64,000 nt of DNA from Nitrosospira sp. Nsp2 (lineage in GTDB: Bacteria; Pseudomonadota; Gammaproteobacteria; Burkholderiales; Nitrosomonadaceae), in contig NZ_QAOU01000002.1 of NCBI RefSeq assembly GCF_003050965.1, positions 496,001-560,000 on the forward strand, written 5' to 3'. A model generated the notes under the pieces. The model saw only the letters and a list, made by a program, of their open reading frames with translations. It made no database searches and was not told the DNA's origin. Below are positions 53,401 through 60,803 of the stretch, in pieces. The number at the start of each line of letters is the position of its first letter. The first letter of the stretch is position 1. Position numbers and translations under genes: made by a program.

Positions 53401-53550
53401 GGTCGCCCGCACGATCACCGTCGGCGGCACCACGTTTGGGTATTCGCTGATAGGCAGCAACGGGATCGCGATTAGGCCAGCAACGAAGATAATGATCGAC
53501 AGCACGGCCGCGAAGATTGGCCGGTCGATAAAGAATTTGGAGAAGTCCAT
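50401..53550 (-). CDS. RND efflux transporter permease, HAE1 family
   Basis: At 1049 residues it has AcrB/MexB length and layout: FFIDRPIFAAVLSIIIFVAG at the start, two groups of six membrane helices, two large periplasmic loops, and the proton-relay pair in LAIGIVVDDAIVVVENVER. The motif GVGQVQLFGGGDYAMRIWLD (porter domain) and the second repeat's FVQVGLVVLMGLACKNAIL are typical. It exports drugs, solvents or detergents using the proton gradient. The adaptor gene ends 12 bp upstream, so they form an operon. No outer-membrane channel gene follows, so it must borrow a TolC-like protein. It lies in a putative small element beside tRNA-Cys. Confidence 0.96.
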   Translation of the reverse strand: MDFSKFFIDRPIFAAVLSIIIFVAGLIAIPLLPISEYPNVVPPTVIVRATYPGANPKVIAETVSTPLEEQINGVENMMYMKSVAGTDGVLQMTITFRPGVDPDVAQVQVQNRVSQALSRLPADVVRLGVTTQKQSPSFLVLITLISPDRKYDALYLRNYANIKIKDQLARLPGVGQVQLFGGGDYAMRIWLDPNEVAARSLTAGDVMLAVQEQNIQVSAGQLGAEPMKGGSDFLIPINAQGRLRTVEEFGNIVLKAGVNGEIVRLADVARIELGGADYTLRGELDNQDAGVIGLFQAPGANSLIVRDEVIAKMDELARQFPPGMTWRSDYDTTIFVRDSIDAVVHTLLEAVLLVVFVVILFLQTWRASIIPLIAVPVSVVGTFAALYVLGFSINTLTLFGLVLAIGIVVDDAIVVVENVERNIEEGRTPLEAAHQAMKEVSGPIVAIALVLCAVFVPMAFLTGVTGQFYKQFAVTIAISTVISAVNSLTLSPALAAKLLRSHGAPKDALARGIDRTFGWLFGPFNRFFKASSDKYHSSVARILKRRGSVFAVYALLLFGTGIMFNVVPRGFIPTQDKLYLIAGVKLPEGASLERTDKVLKKVVEIAKNTEGVANVPGMIGLNPTQFTNTPNYGVAFPILKPFNERRRSAKEIADEIQEKISRIEEGMAFILMPPPIEGIGTGAGYSLFVEDRTGLGYGALQGAVGALQGAVMQDPAMGFPFSGYQSNVPQLDVDVDRMKAKAQGVALTDVFSTLQVYLGSAYVNDFNLFGRTWRVYAQGDGPFRRTVEDIINLKTRNARGDMVPIGSVVKIHESFGPDPVLRYNGYPAADFIGEADPKLLSSAQAMSRIAELAGSVLPSGMSFEWTDLSFQQATQGNAALLVFPVAILLAFLVLAALYESWVLPLAVILIVPMCMLSALAGVKLFGGDNNTFVQVGLVVLMGLACKNAILIVEFARELEFQGKGIVEAALEACRLRLRPIVMTSVAFIAGTIPLVLSQGAGAEVRSATGITVFAGMIGVTLFGLFLTPVFYVGLRLLTGRKLAQYGTAR

Positions 53551-53562
53551 TGCTGCGTCTTC

Positions 53563-54732
53563 TCACCTCGTCCTGGCGACCGCCGGCGGTGCAGCCATCG
53601 GCACTTCATTCGGCTTCACCGGTGCGCCGGGAAAGAGGATTTTCTGCAAACCGGCCACGATGATTTTGTCATTCGGCTCGAGTCCGGACTTTACGATGCG
53701 CAGACCATCGATTACTCCACCGAGCGTGATGTCCTTGCGCATCGCCTTGTTCTCCAGGCCGAGTACGTAGACGTACTTGCGATCCTGGTCGGTCATGACC
53801 GCCTTGTCGTCGATCAGGATCGCGGGGAATTCACCACTGCCCTGAAGCTGCACACGCGCATACAGGCCGGGTGTGAACACACGGTCGGGATTGGGCACCA
53901 CTGCGCGCGCACTGATCGTGCCGGTAGCCGGATCGACCTGGTTGCTGACAAAGTTCACCGTGCCAGTGTAAGGATAGCCCGTATCGCTGGCGAGGCCGAC
54001 GCGCACCGGGTTCGCCGAGCCGGGACGTTCACCCTTGCGCGCAAGTTCCGCATAGCGCAGATAGGTTTGCTCATCAGGCTGGAAATAGACGTAGACCGGA
54101 TCCTGCGAAACCACTGTTGTCAGCACGCTCTCGTCGGCCTGGGCAAGATTGCCGACAGTCAGCAGCGCGCGGCCGATGCGTCCTGCGACCGGCGAGCGCA
54201 CCTGGGTGAAATCGAGATTGAGGCGGGCAGTGGCAACGGCGGCCTCAGCCGCGCGCACATCGGCATTACCCTGGGTCAAATTGGTTGTGCGCTGATCGTA
54301 TTCCTGGCGCGAGATCGCCTGCTCGTCGATTAGCGGTTGTGCCCGTCTTTCCTGCAAATGGGCGAACTGGGCCGACGAATGTGCGCGTTCGAGTTGCGCC
54401 TGCGCGCTGTCGAGCGCGATGCGGTATGGGCGCGGATCGATCACGAACAAGAGGTCGCCGGCCTTGACCTCGTCGCCTTCCTTGAATGCGATACGATCAA
54501 TGTAGCCCGAGACGCGCGGACGCAGCTCGACCGTATCGATTGCAGCAATACGGCCCGTGAACTCATCCCATTGATACACCGGTTTCGACACGACCGTCGC
54601 CACGCTGACCTCCGGCAGTGGCGCGCCAGTGTCAGGCGGCTTTCCACCTTTGCTGCAGCCCGCAATGAAGACGGCAAGTAGTGCAACGAAGGACAGTGTT
54701 TGGAACAAACGGATGATATGGTACGCATGCAT
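53563..54732 (-). CDS. RND efflux periplasmic adaptor lipoprotein (AcrA/MexA-like)
   Basis: The 389-residue protein has a lipobox signal (LSFVALLAVFIAGC, lipidated Cys near 26), a barrel-sandwich/lipoyl domain (VELRPRVSGYIDRIAFKEGD), an alpha-hairpin (AQAQLERAHSSAQFAHLQER), the second lipoyl part (LDFTQVRSPVAGRIGRALL) and the membrane-proximal domain at the end (GLEPNDKIIVAGLQKILFPG). It bridges the RND pump and an outer-membrane channel. It is the first gene of the operon. No TetR- or LysR-type regulator is adjacent; the promoter must lie in 54733-54860. Confidence 0.95.
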   Translation of the reverse strand: MHAYHIIRLFQTLSFVALLAVFIAGCSKGGKPPDTGAPLPEVSVATVVSKPVYQWDEFTGRIAAIDTVELRPRVSGYIDRIAFKEGDEVKAGDLLFVIDPRPYRIALDSAQAQLERAHSSAQFAHLQERRAQPLIDEQAISRQEYDQRTTNLTQGNADVRAAEAAVATARLNLDFTQVRSPVAGRIGRALLTVGNLAQADESVLTTVVSQDPVYVYFQPDEQTYLRYAELARKGERPGSANPVRVGLASDTGYPYTGTVNFVSNQVDPATGTISARAVVPNPDRVFTPGLYARVQLQGSGEFPAILIDDKAVMTDQDRKYVYVLGLENKAMRKDITLGGVIDGLRIVKSGLEPNDKIIVAGLQKILFPGAPVKPNEVPMAAPPAVARTR

Positions 54733-55062
54733 GGCGAGGGAGTTCGCAGGCTAGGGTCAAGTGGTGAATTCGCGATTCGGTGCTGGGCTCCAGTGATCAG
54801 ACGCCAAAGCAGATGCGGACTGACTGCGGCAATGGCCAGCGAAGCAGGCAAAATTGTTCTTAGATTAGTAGCGTGAGTGACATTTAGTAATTGGAACCGC
54901 TGCCCCTAACGCAGCTGTTTGAAGCTTGATCGTATGCGATAGCGGGTGGAATATGAAAAGCTCTGATCGCAATTTCGAGTAGAGCCGGAAATATAAGACC
55001 GGCATTCCTATTTGCTTACCTGACACAATATGGGTAAAACACGTCTTCATCTCAACTCAGGT
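54733..55062. other. Promoter region of the RND operon
   Basis: No gene recognised between the adaptor gene and the integrase pseudogene. The region is more AT-rich than the operon. Confidence 0.4.
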
Positions 55063-55970
55063 TTAATTTCTCCCGAGGAAACGAAATCTAAAAAGAGCAG
55101 ATAGGGCTTGAGTCGATAGTGGAACAATGTGCGGAGTATTCGTCTTGCTAACCACGTACGGCCATTCCGCACAATCGAGATCGATATCCTTCACTGGGCT
55201 TTGCGCAGCTCCCCCGGACGAACAAATACCAGGGGTGCGAGGCATAGCGCGCACGCAACTACGAACGTTCCTTGGTAACCGTCGATCGTTCGCAACAATT
55301 CGGCTACATGGTTGGGCTCGGTCACCGCTGCAAAGTGTGCTCCACGGAGGTCACCTGAAGGGTCTCGCTTTGCCCTGCCTGTTGCAACCCCATAGCGGAA
55401 CACTTGGCCTCAATTTGCGAGCGCTCGATCCGCCGCTTCTATGGCACCGCGGCTTTCAATTCTGCGGATAACGCTAAGCAAGTCAGAAGAGGCAACATCC
55501 GAAACGGGATGTCCTCCAATCCACGGAAAAACGTCCCGCTCGAAACGACGAATAATGCGTTCTCCATGGGCCTGGGACCACGAAGAGCCGTACTTCGCAT
55601 ACCGTTCTCGGGCTACCACTTCGAAGCTGTGTGCCGCCCTAGTCTGTTTCGTGGCTTTTTGCGCCTTGCGATCCTCATCAGGATCGACCCCTTGTGCTAG
55701 CAGCTCACGAGCCTTGTTCCGCAATTCACGCGCGCCCTTGATCTTTCGAGTCTTACCCGTTTCTTCGTCTTTCAGCGTTCGGCTTGCAAGGAGAATGTCA
55801 GGATATATCCCCAGGGATAGGAGCTTTTCCTTGCCATCGGACTTGTAGCGGAAGCGCCACCATCTACCGCCGGAAGGGGTGACGAGCAAGAACAGACCGC
55901 GTTCGTCAACCAACTTAAAAGGCTTTAGGCCAGGCTTGGCGTTAAGGATTGCAGTGTTAGTGAGGGACAT
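55063..55970 (-). pseudogene. P4-type tyrosine integrase, frameshifted and truncated
   Basis: The first 186 codons from ATG 55970 are open: LKPFKLVDERGLFLLVTPSG, GRWWRFRYKSDGKEKLLSLG (DUF4102) and KYGSSWSQAHGERIIRRFER (core-binding). The frame then shifts to VFRYGVATGRAKRDPSGDLR and HFAAVTEPNHVAELLRTIDG, with RPGELRKAQ carrying the first catalytic Arg, and again to EWPYVVSKTNTPHIVPLSTQ, ending at 55063. The HxxR and Tyr end is missing. It is transcribed away from tRNA-Cys, whose 3' end lies 160 bp upstream, the classic place of such integrases. Confidence 0.88.
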
Positions 55971-56072
55971 TGGGTAACTCGATTTCCGAATTAGGAGTTA
56001 CCCCGAAGAGTTACCCTATCAAAAGCCGGATGCTACCGGCTTATAATACCCCTTACTGGACAAACAAGGCAA

Positions 56073-56098
56073 TAAAAAGCCCGCAACTACGCGGGCTT
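56073..56098 (-). terminator. Terminator of the tRNA-Gly-tRNA-Cys unit
   Basis: AAGCCCGC-AACTAC-GCGGGCTT; on the minus strand TTTTTATTGCC follows. It lies 34 bp past the end of tRNA-Cys. Confidence 0.8.
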
Positions 56099-56141
56099 AA
56101 GGATGTTCTTGGATCTACTTGGATACGTAAATGGAGGCGGG
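56099..56141. other. Putative attachment site at the tRNA-Cys 3' end
   Basis: TTAAGGATGTTCTTGGATC, TACTTGGATACG and TAAATGGAGGCGGG; related copies at 50239-50282 and 40235-40268. Integrase pseudogene upstream in the expected place. Confidence 0.6.
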
Positions 56142-56205
56142 GGTCGGAATCGAACCGGCGTCCACGGCTTTGCAGGCCGCTGCATAACCACTCTGCCACC
56201 CCGCC
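56132..56205 (-). tRNA. tRNA-Cys (anticodon GCA)
   Basis: On the minus strand GGCGGGG pairs with CCCCGCC, the D-arm is GCAGAGTGGTTATGC, the anticodon arm CGGCCTGCAAAGCCG (GCA), and the T-arm CGCCGGTTCGATTCCGACC. The discriminator is T and CCA is encoded. It follows tRNA-Gly in one transcript. Confidence 0.97.
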
Positions 56206-56348
56206 ATTGCTGCGACAACCCTATGGGCTGGTTGCACCGTTGCAGTGCAATCGCGAAACTGAAAGCTAAAAAGGGAAAACGGATTTCAGCAAAGGCGCAT
56301 CTGTTTCATACGATGGCCTTATGCGAAAGGATCCATTTTCCCTGTAAC

Positions 56349-56423
56349 TGGAGCGGGAAACGAGGCTCGAACTCGCGACCCCAACCTTGGCAAGGTTGTG
56401 CTCTACCACTGAGCTATTCCCGC
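56349..56423 (-). tRNA. tRNA-Gly (anticodon GCC)
   Basis: Minus strand: acceptor GCGGGAA with TTCCCGC, D-arm GCTCAGTGGTAGAGC, anticodon arm CAACCTTGCCAAGGTTG (GCC), T-arm GCGAGTTCGAGCCTCGT, discriminator T and encoded CCA. Confidence 0.97.
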
Positions 56424-56560
56424 GAAATACAATCCTGGCATTATAAGGATGCTGGCATCTTTGTCAAGAAAGGCGCCTGCGGAACGCCGGGACCCCCTGC
56501 AACTGTTATGGCAATTTATATCCAGAATGCTTACAAAGTCCAGGCAAACGTTTAAACCTG

Positions 56561-57133
56561 TCAGCCGTGTTTCAATGCTTGGGGAATGGCCACCTTGAGA
56601 TAGTAAGCCATCGACCAAAGCGTCAGTACCGCCGCGAGATAAATCAGCCACGTCCCTACTTCCTGCGGGTTGAAGCTGTCGCCTATTTTTTCGTGATACA
56701 AGAGCAGCGGGATCGCGGCCATCTGCGATACCGTTTTCAGCTTGCCTAAAAATGAAACAGCCATGCTTTTACCCTTGCCGATCTGAGCCATCCATTCGCG
56801 CAGGGCTGAAATTGTGATCTCGCGCCCAATGATGATGAACGCGATAAGCGCATCCAGCCTGCTCAAATAAACAAGCACGATCAACGCCGCCGCCACCATC
56901 AGTTTATCCGCCACCGGGTCGAGAAAGGCGCCAAAAGCTGAGGTCTGCCGAAGTACTCTTGCCAGGTAACCGTCCAGCCAGTCGGTAATGGCCGCGCCGG
57001 TGAAAATAACGGTGGCGATCAGGTTCTGATTGGACGGAGAAAGCCAGGTCGGTGGGAAATAAAAAATTCCTACGAACAGCGGGATTGCCAGGATACGCAT
57101 CCAGGTAAGGATGTTGGGAAGGTTAAAAGGCAT
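56561..57133 (-). CDS. pgsA: CDP-diacylglycerol-glycerol-3-phosphate 3-phosphatidyltransferase
   Basis: The 190-residue membrane protein has the CDP-alcohol phosphotransferase motif DWLDGYLARVLRQTSAFGAF followed by LDPVADK (D-G-x2-A-R-x8-G-x3-D-x3-D). It starts MPFNLPNILTWMRILAIPLF, as PgsA does. It makes phosphatidylglycerol phosphate from CDP-diacylglycerol and glycerol 3-phosphate, the committed step to phosphatidylglycerol and cardiolipin. The neighbourhood (uvrC upstream, tRNA-Gly and tRNA-Cys downstream) is conserved in many beta- and gammaproteobacteria. Confidence 0.96.
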   Translation of the reverse strand: MPFNLPNILTWMRILAIPLFVGIFYFPPTWLSPSNQNLIATVIFTGAAITDWLDGYLARVLRQTSAFGAFLDPVADKLMVAAALIVLVYLSRLDALIAFIIIGREITISALREWMAQIGKGKSMAVSFLGKLKTVSQMAAIPLLLYHEKIGDSFNPQEVGTWLIYLAAVLTLWSMAYYLKVAIPQALKHG

Positions 57134-57396
57134 AAGAGTCAGGCTATGCCAGCGAGGATACGGGCGGATAACTCCATCTTCCGGGCTTTCGCTTCTGATT
57201 GCCTGCGGAACTTGCCTCGTTACAGCACATCATCATATCCAAGATTCTCGCATATCAACTGTGGATGCCAATATCTCCGCACCTCAGCGCCCGGACACCG
57301 GGATCGAGTGCGAGACTGGCTACTGAACTGGCATGAAGATTGGCTGCATAACTTGCGTACGCTTGAGGCTAGCGAGGCCACATGCCTGGGAATCAC

Positions 57397-59217
57397 TCAA
57401 TGCAGCTCCCGGTAAATTTTTTCCGCGAGCCCTCGGCTGATACCATCCACTTGCTGCAATTCGTCAATGCTCGCCGTGAGTACGCCCTTGAGGCCACCGA
57501 ACCTTTGCAGAAGGCTTTGACGGCGCTTGGCGCCGATACCCGCGATCTGTTCAAGGGTAGAGCTGGTGCGCGACTTGCCGAGCTTGGCGCGATGACCGTA
57601 AATCGCGAAGCGATGGGCCTCATCGCGAATTTGCTGGATCAAATGCAGCCCGGCATGATCCTTTGACAATTGTAACGGCTTTTCCTTTGTCGGGAAAACC
57701 AATTGCTCCATGCCAGGCTTTCGTTCTTCGCCTTTCGCCACGCCCAGCAGATTCGCGTCATTCAGCCCAAGCTCGACCAACACCTCATGAGCTGCATTGA
57801 CCTGTCCCCTGCCGCCGTCAATCAAAATCAGGTCGGGGAGGCTCCCCTCGCCTTCCGCGACTTTTTGATAACGCCGCGTGAGCACATCGCGCATCGCGGC
57901 GTAGTCATCCCCCGGCGTTATGCCAGCTATATTGTAGCGGCGGTATTCGCTATTGCGCATGGCGAAATTGTCATAGACCACGCAGGATGCAATGGTCGCC
58001 TCCCCCATGGTGTGGCTGATATCGAAACATTCGATGCGCCCAAGCCCTGTCATATCCAGCGCCTGTTGCAAAGCTTGCAGCCGGTCCTCCTGACTGGCCT
58101 GCCGGCTCAGCATCTGTTCCAGCGACAGGCGGGCGTTTTCCGTGGCCATGTCGAGCCACATGCGTCGGTCCCCTATAGGGTTCGCATTGATGACGATCTT
58201 ATGGCCGGATTGCTCCACCATCAGCTCCTGAAGCGTGTCCCGCTGAATTTTTTCCCCGACGATGATGAGATTCGGTACGCTGCGATTCAGATAATGCTGG
58301 GCGAGAAAAGCCTCCACGACCTCGGGGAGGTCGTAGCCCTCCGCATTCTGAGGAAAAAAACTCTTGTCCCCCAAATGCCGCCCTCCCCTGATCATGGCCA
58401 GATTAACGCATATCCTTCCACCGGCGTCACTCTCTGCCACAGCGGCCACGACGTCGGCGTCGAGCGCTTTACCGCTATCCACAAACTGTTTCTCACGAAT
58501 CCTGCGCAGCGACTGAATCTGGTCACGAAACAACGCGGCCTGCTCATACTCCTGTGAATTCGCTGCCGCCTGCATTTTTCCGGCAAGACTTTCCAGCACC
58601 TCCGTCTGCTTGCCCTGCAAGAATAACTCGGCATCTCGCACGTCTTCGCTATAGGCCTCCTCCGAGATCAGGTTCACGCACGGACCGCTGCAACGCTTGA
58701 TCTGATAGAGCAGACAGGGCCGTGTACGGTTGCTGAACACGCTGTCCTCGCACGTACGGATGCGAAAAACCTTCTGCAGGAGCTGGATGCTTTCCCTGAC
58801 TATTCCGGCACTCGGGAACGGGCCGAAGTATCGATGTTTCTTATCCAATGGACCACGATAAAAGCCGAGCCTCGGAAACCGGTTGCCACTCAAAATAACG
58901 TAGGGGTATGACTTGTCGTCCCGAAACAGGATGTTATATTTCGGGGTGAGCGTTTTAATCAGATTATTTTCGAGTAATAATGCCTCCGCTTCGGAACGGG
59001 TAACGGTGGTTTCGACGCCCACAATTTGCGAAACCATTAATTGCGTGCGCGGCCCCAGTCCGTTTTTCTGAAAATATGAGGAAACGCGCTTTTTGAGATC
59101 GACGGCCTTGCCGACATAAATCACCTGCCCTGCCGAATTTATCATGCGATAAACCCCCGGCTGGGAGGGAAGGCGCGAGCAAAATGGCTTCGGGTCGAAA
59201 ACAGACTCTGCCAGCAA
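57397..59217 (-). CDS. uvrC: UvrABC system protein C
   Basis: The 606-residue UvrC has the N-terminal GIY-YIG nuclease ([20 protein letters not shown] with [10 protein letters not shown]), a UVR motif ([20 protein letters not shown]), the RNase H-like C-terminal nuclease ([38 protein letters not shown]) and helix-hairpin-helix repeats ([35 protein letters not shown]). UvrC cuts both sides of a lesion in nucleotide excision repair. I chose TTG 59217, well placed after GAGGAGGA; TTG 59262 gives a longer product overlapping the previous gene. It lies 5 bp after the 4-OT-like gene. Confidence 0.96.
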   Translation of the reverse strand: MLAESVFDPKPFCSRLPSQPGVYRMINSAGQVIYVGKAVDLKKRVSSYFQKNGLGPRTQLMVSQIVGVETTVTRSEAEALLLENNLIKTLTPKYNILFRDDKSYPYVILSGNRFPRLGFYRGPLDKKHRYFGPFPSAGIVRESIQLLQKVFRIRTCEDSVFSNRTRPCLLYQIKRCSGPCVNLISEEAYSEDVRDAELFLQGKQTEVLESLAGKMQAAANSQEYEQAALFRDQIQSLRRIREKQFVDSGKALDADVVAAVAESDAGGRICVNLAMIRGGRHLGDKSFFPQNAEGYDLPEVVEAFLAQHYLNRSVPNLIIVGEKIQRDTLQELMVEQSGHKIVINANPIGDRRMWLDMATENARLSLEQMLSRQASQEDRLQALQQALDMTGLGRIECFDISHTMGEATIASCVVYDNFAMRNSEYRRYNIAGITPGDDYAAMRDVLTRRYQKVAEGEGSLPDLILIDGGRGQVNAAHEVLVELGLNDANLLGVAKGEERKPGMEQLVFPTKEKPLQLSKDHAGLHLIQQIRDEAHRFAIYGHRAKLGKSRTSSTLEQIAGIGAKRRQSLLQRFGGLKGVLTASIDELQQVDGISRGLAEKIYRELH

Positions 59218-59222
59218 CGAAC

Positions 59223-59411
59223 TCAGTCCTCCTCGCCCAGTAATTTCCCTGCGATAGCCCAACTTTCGTGCGGCAACTCATCGAAAGCAATGTAGGTGTA
59301 GGATTTGGGTTTATGTGCCACGCGTTCGAGCGTATCGGTAATTTCCTTGGCGATCTGTTTCTTCTGCTCGCGGCTGAGCGAACCTGCTATGCGGATGTTG
59401 ACGTAGGGCAT
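59223..59411 (-). CDS. 4-oxalocrotonate tautomerase-like protein
   Basis: This 62-residue protein begins [20 protein letters not shown], so that after removal of Met the catalytic Pro1 is exposed, as in the tautomerase superfamily. It ends [12 protein letters not shown]. The family isomerises keto-enols, classically in catechol meta-cleavage, although many members have unknown substrates. It forms a tight run with the glycosylase gene (3 bp upstream) and uvrC (5 bp downstream). No link with the phenol operon 40 kb away is implied. Confidence 0.88.
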   Translation of the reverse strand: MPYVNIRIAGSLSREQKKQIAKEITDTLERVAHKPKSYTYIAFDELPHESWAIAGKLLGEED

Positions 59412-59414
59412 CGG

Positions 59415-60113
59415 TTAGTCTCCAGTGTTCTGATGAGAAGCGGAATCGGCGCAAATTTTTTCAAATACCTGCTCAAACATGTCAGTCGTCAGACGCCGCG
59501 TCTGGGTATTGTAGCGACTGCAATGATAGCTGTCATATAGCGTTAACCCCGCTGACCTCGCATCATCAGCCGTGCCCCCGGCAGAAAGGGCATGAATGGC
59601 GCCATGGCTGAATGGAAAGCTTTTGAGCTTGAGTCCCAGCGCCATAAGCACAGCCTGATGAGCGATCGCGCCAAGAGCGAGTAACGCAACGCCGCTCGCC
59701 GTAAAATCGGAAATCTCCTCAGCAAGATACCGATTGCATTGCCGGATCTCGTCCGGTTCGGGCTTGTTTCCTGGCGGCAGGCATTTAACCGCGTTGGTAA
59801 TGCGGCAACGCATGAGCTGCAGATTGTCGTTTGCGGAAGCGGAACCCTCATGAGTCGCAAACCCGAATTTATAAAGCGTTTGATATAACAATATACCGGC
59901 GAAATCACCGGTGAATGGCCTTCCGGTGCGGTTCGCGCCGTGCATCCCGGGCGCCAGACCAATAATGAGAAGCTCGGGCGCAGCATCGCCAAAAGCTGGC
60001 ACGGGACGGGCATAGTAATCCGGGTGGCGCGCCTTCACCTCGTCTAGAAAACCCGCCAGCCGTTGGCACTGACGGCAGTCAACGGAAAATCTGGTTTGCA
60101 TAGCGATACCCAT
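59415..60113 (-). CDS. Family 5 uracil-DNA glycosylase (UDGb)
   Basis: About 232 residues. The core reads LLIIGLAPGMHGANRTGRPF, the motif A of type 5 enzymes (GLAPGxxGANRTGRPFTGD), then MRCRITNAVKCLPPGNKPEP, and DSYHCSRYNTQTRRLTTDMF, whose H-x-S-x-x-N is motif B. An N-terminal Cys pair (VDCRQCQRL) helps bind an iron-sulfur cluster. It removes uracil, hypoxanthine and related bases. The start is uncertain: ATG 60113 or 60101 fit the family; the longer frame to 60221 overlaps the divergent efp gene. It heads the operon with the 4-OT-like gene and uvrC. Confidence 0.92.
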   Translation of the reverse strand: MGIAMQTRFSVDCRQCQRLAGFLDEVKARHPDYYARPVPAFGDAAPELLIIGLAPGMHGANRTGRPFTGDFAGILLYQTLYKFGFATHEGSASANDNLQLMRCRITNAVKCLPPGNKPEPDEIRQCNRYLAEEISDFTASGVALLALGAIAHQAVLMALGLKLKSFPFSHGAIHALSAGGTADDARSAGLTLYDSYHCSRYNTQTRRLTTDMFEQVFEKICADSASHQNTGD

Positions 60114-60159
60114 AACATTCTGTAGTAAAATGCGCGATTCTTGATTCAGTGGATAAATA

Positions 60160-60726
60160 ATGGCTAAAGTTCTTGCAACCGAAATCCGCGTCGGCAACCT
60201 GATCGAATGGGAGAAACGCATATGGCGCGTACTGAAATGTTATCACGTCCATGTGGGCGGCCGCGGCGGCGCCTTTATGCAAGTGGAAATGAAGGATATC
60301 GAAGCGGGCACCAAAACGAACCAGCGAATCCGTACAGAAGATAAAGTGGAACGGGCTTTTGTCGAACCACGCGATATGACTTTTCTCTACCAGGAAGGCG
60401 ACAATTATATCTTCATGGATAAAGAGAACTATGAACAATTGAGCCTTTCGCAGGACTTTCTCGAAGGTCAGTACGAATACCTGTTGCCCAATACTGATGT
60501 TCAAGTCAATTTTCACAACGATCGCGCCATTGGCGTGCAGCTTCCCGCCAGCGTAGTGCTGGCCATCACTGATACTGAACCCAACCTCAAGGGTGCCACT
60601 GCCACCAGTTCCTACAAACCGGCCACAATGGAGACCGGTCTTGTCGTCATGGTTCCGCCCTTCGTCCTTCAAGGGGAAAAAATCAAGATCAATACCGATA
60701 GTGGAGAGTATATCGAGCGTATGTAG
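60160..60726 (+). CDS. efp: Elongation factor P, variant with Arg at the loop tip
   Basis: The 188-residue protein has three EF-P domains: AKVLATEIRVGNLIEWEKRI at the start, TFLYQEGDNYIFMDKENYEQ in domain II and GLVVMVPPFVLQGEKIKINT with EYIERM at the end. EF-P relieves ribosome stalling at polyproline. The tip loop reads HVGGRGGAF, with Arg35 where PGKGGAF-type EF-P carry the lysine that EpmA modifies. The whole sequence resembles that lysine type more than the arginine (EarP) type. Divergent from the glycosylase gene, the starts 46 bp apart, so they share a promoter region. Confidence 0.95.
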   Translation: MAKVLATEIRVGNLIEWEKRIWRVLKCYHVHVGGRGGAFMQVEMKDIEAGTKTNQRIRTEDKVERAFVEPRDMTFLYQEGDNYIFMDKENYEQLSLSQDFLEGQYEYLLPNTDVQVNFHNDRAIGVQLPASVVLAITDTEPNLKGATATSSYKPATMETGLVVMVPPFVLQGEKIKINTDSGEYIERM

Positions 60727-60803
60727 CCATGCCGCACCGGAGGATAGCGGCAAAGGTCCCGGTTCTTGTCCACGCCAGTAATGTTCTCCGTTTCCAATCC
60801 CGG

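Noticed and set aside
52516-53475. Long plus-strand frame (319 codons) over the RND permease gene
   Set aside because: It is the antisense shadow of a GC-rich conserved gene; His/Asp/Arg-rich composition and no homology.
57703-58557. Plus-strand frame of 284 codons
   Set aside because: Antisense to uvrC, whose domains are all recognisable.
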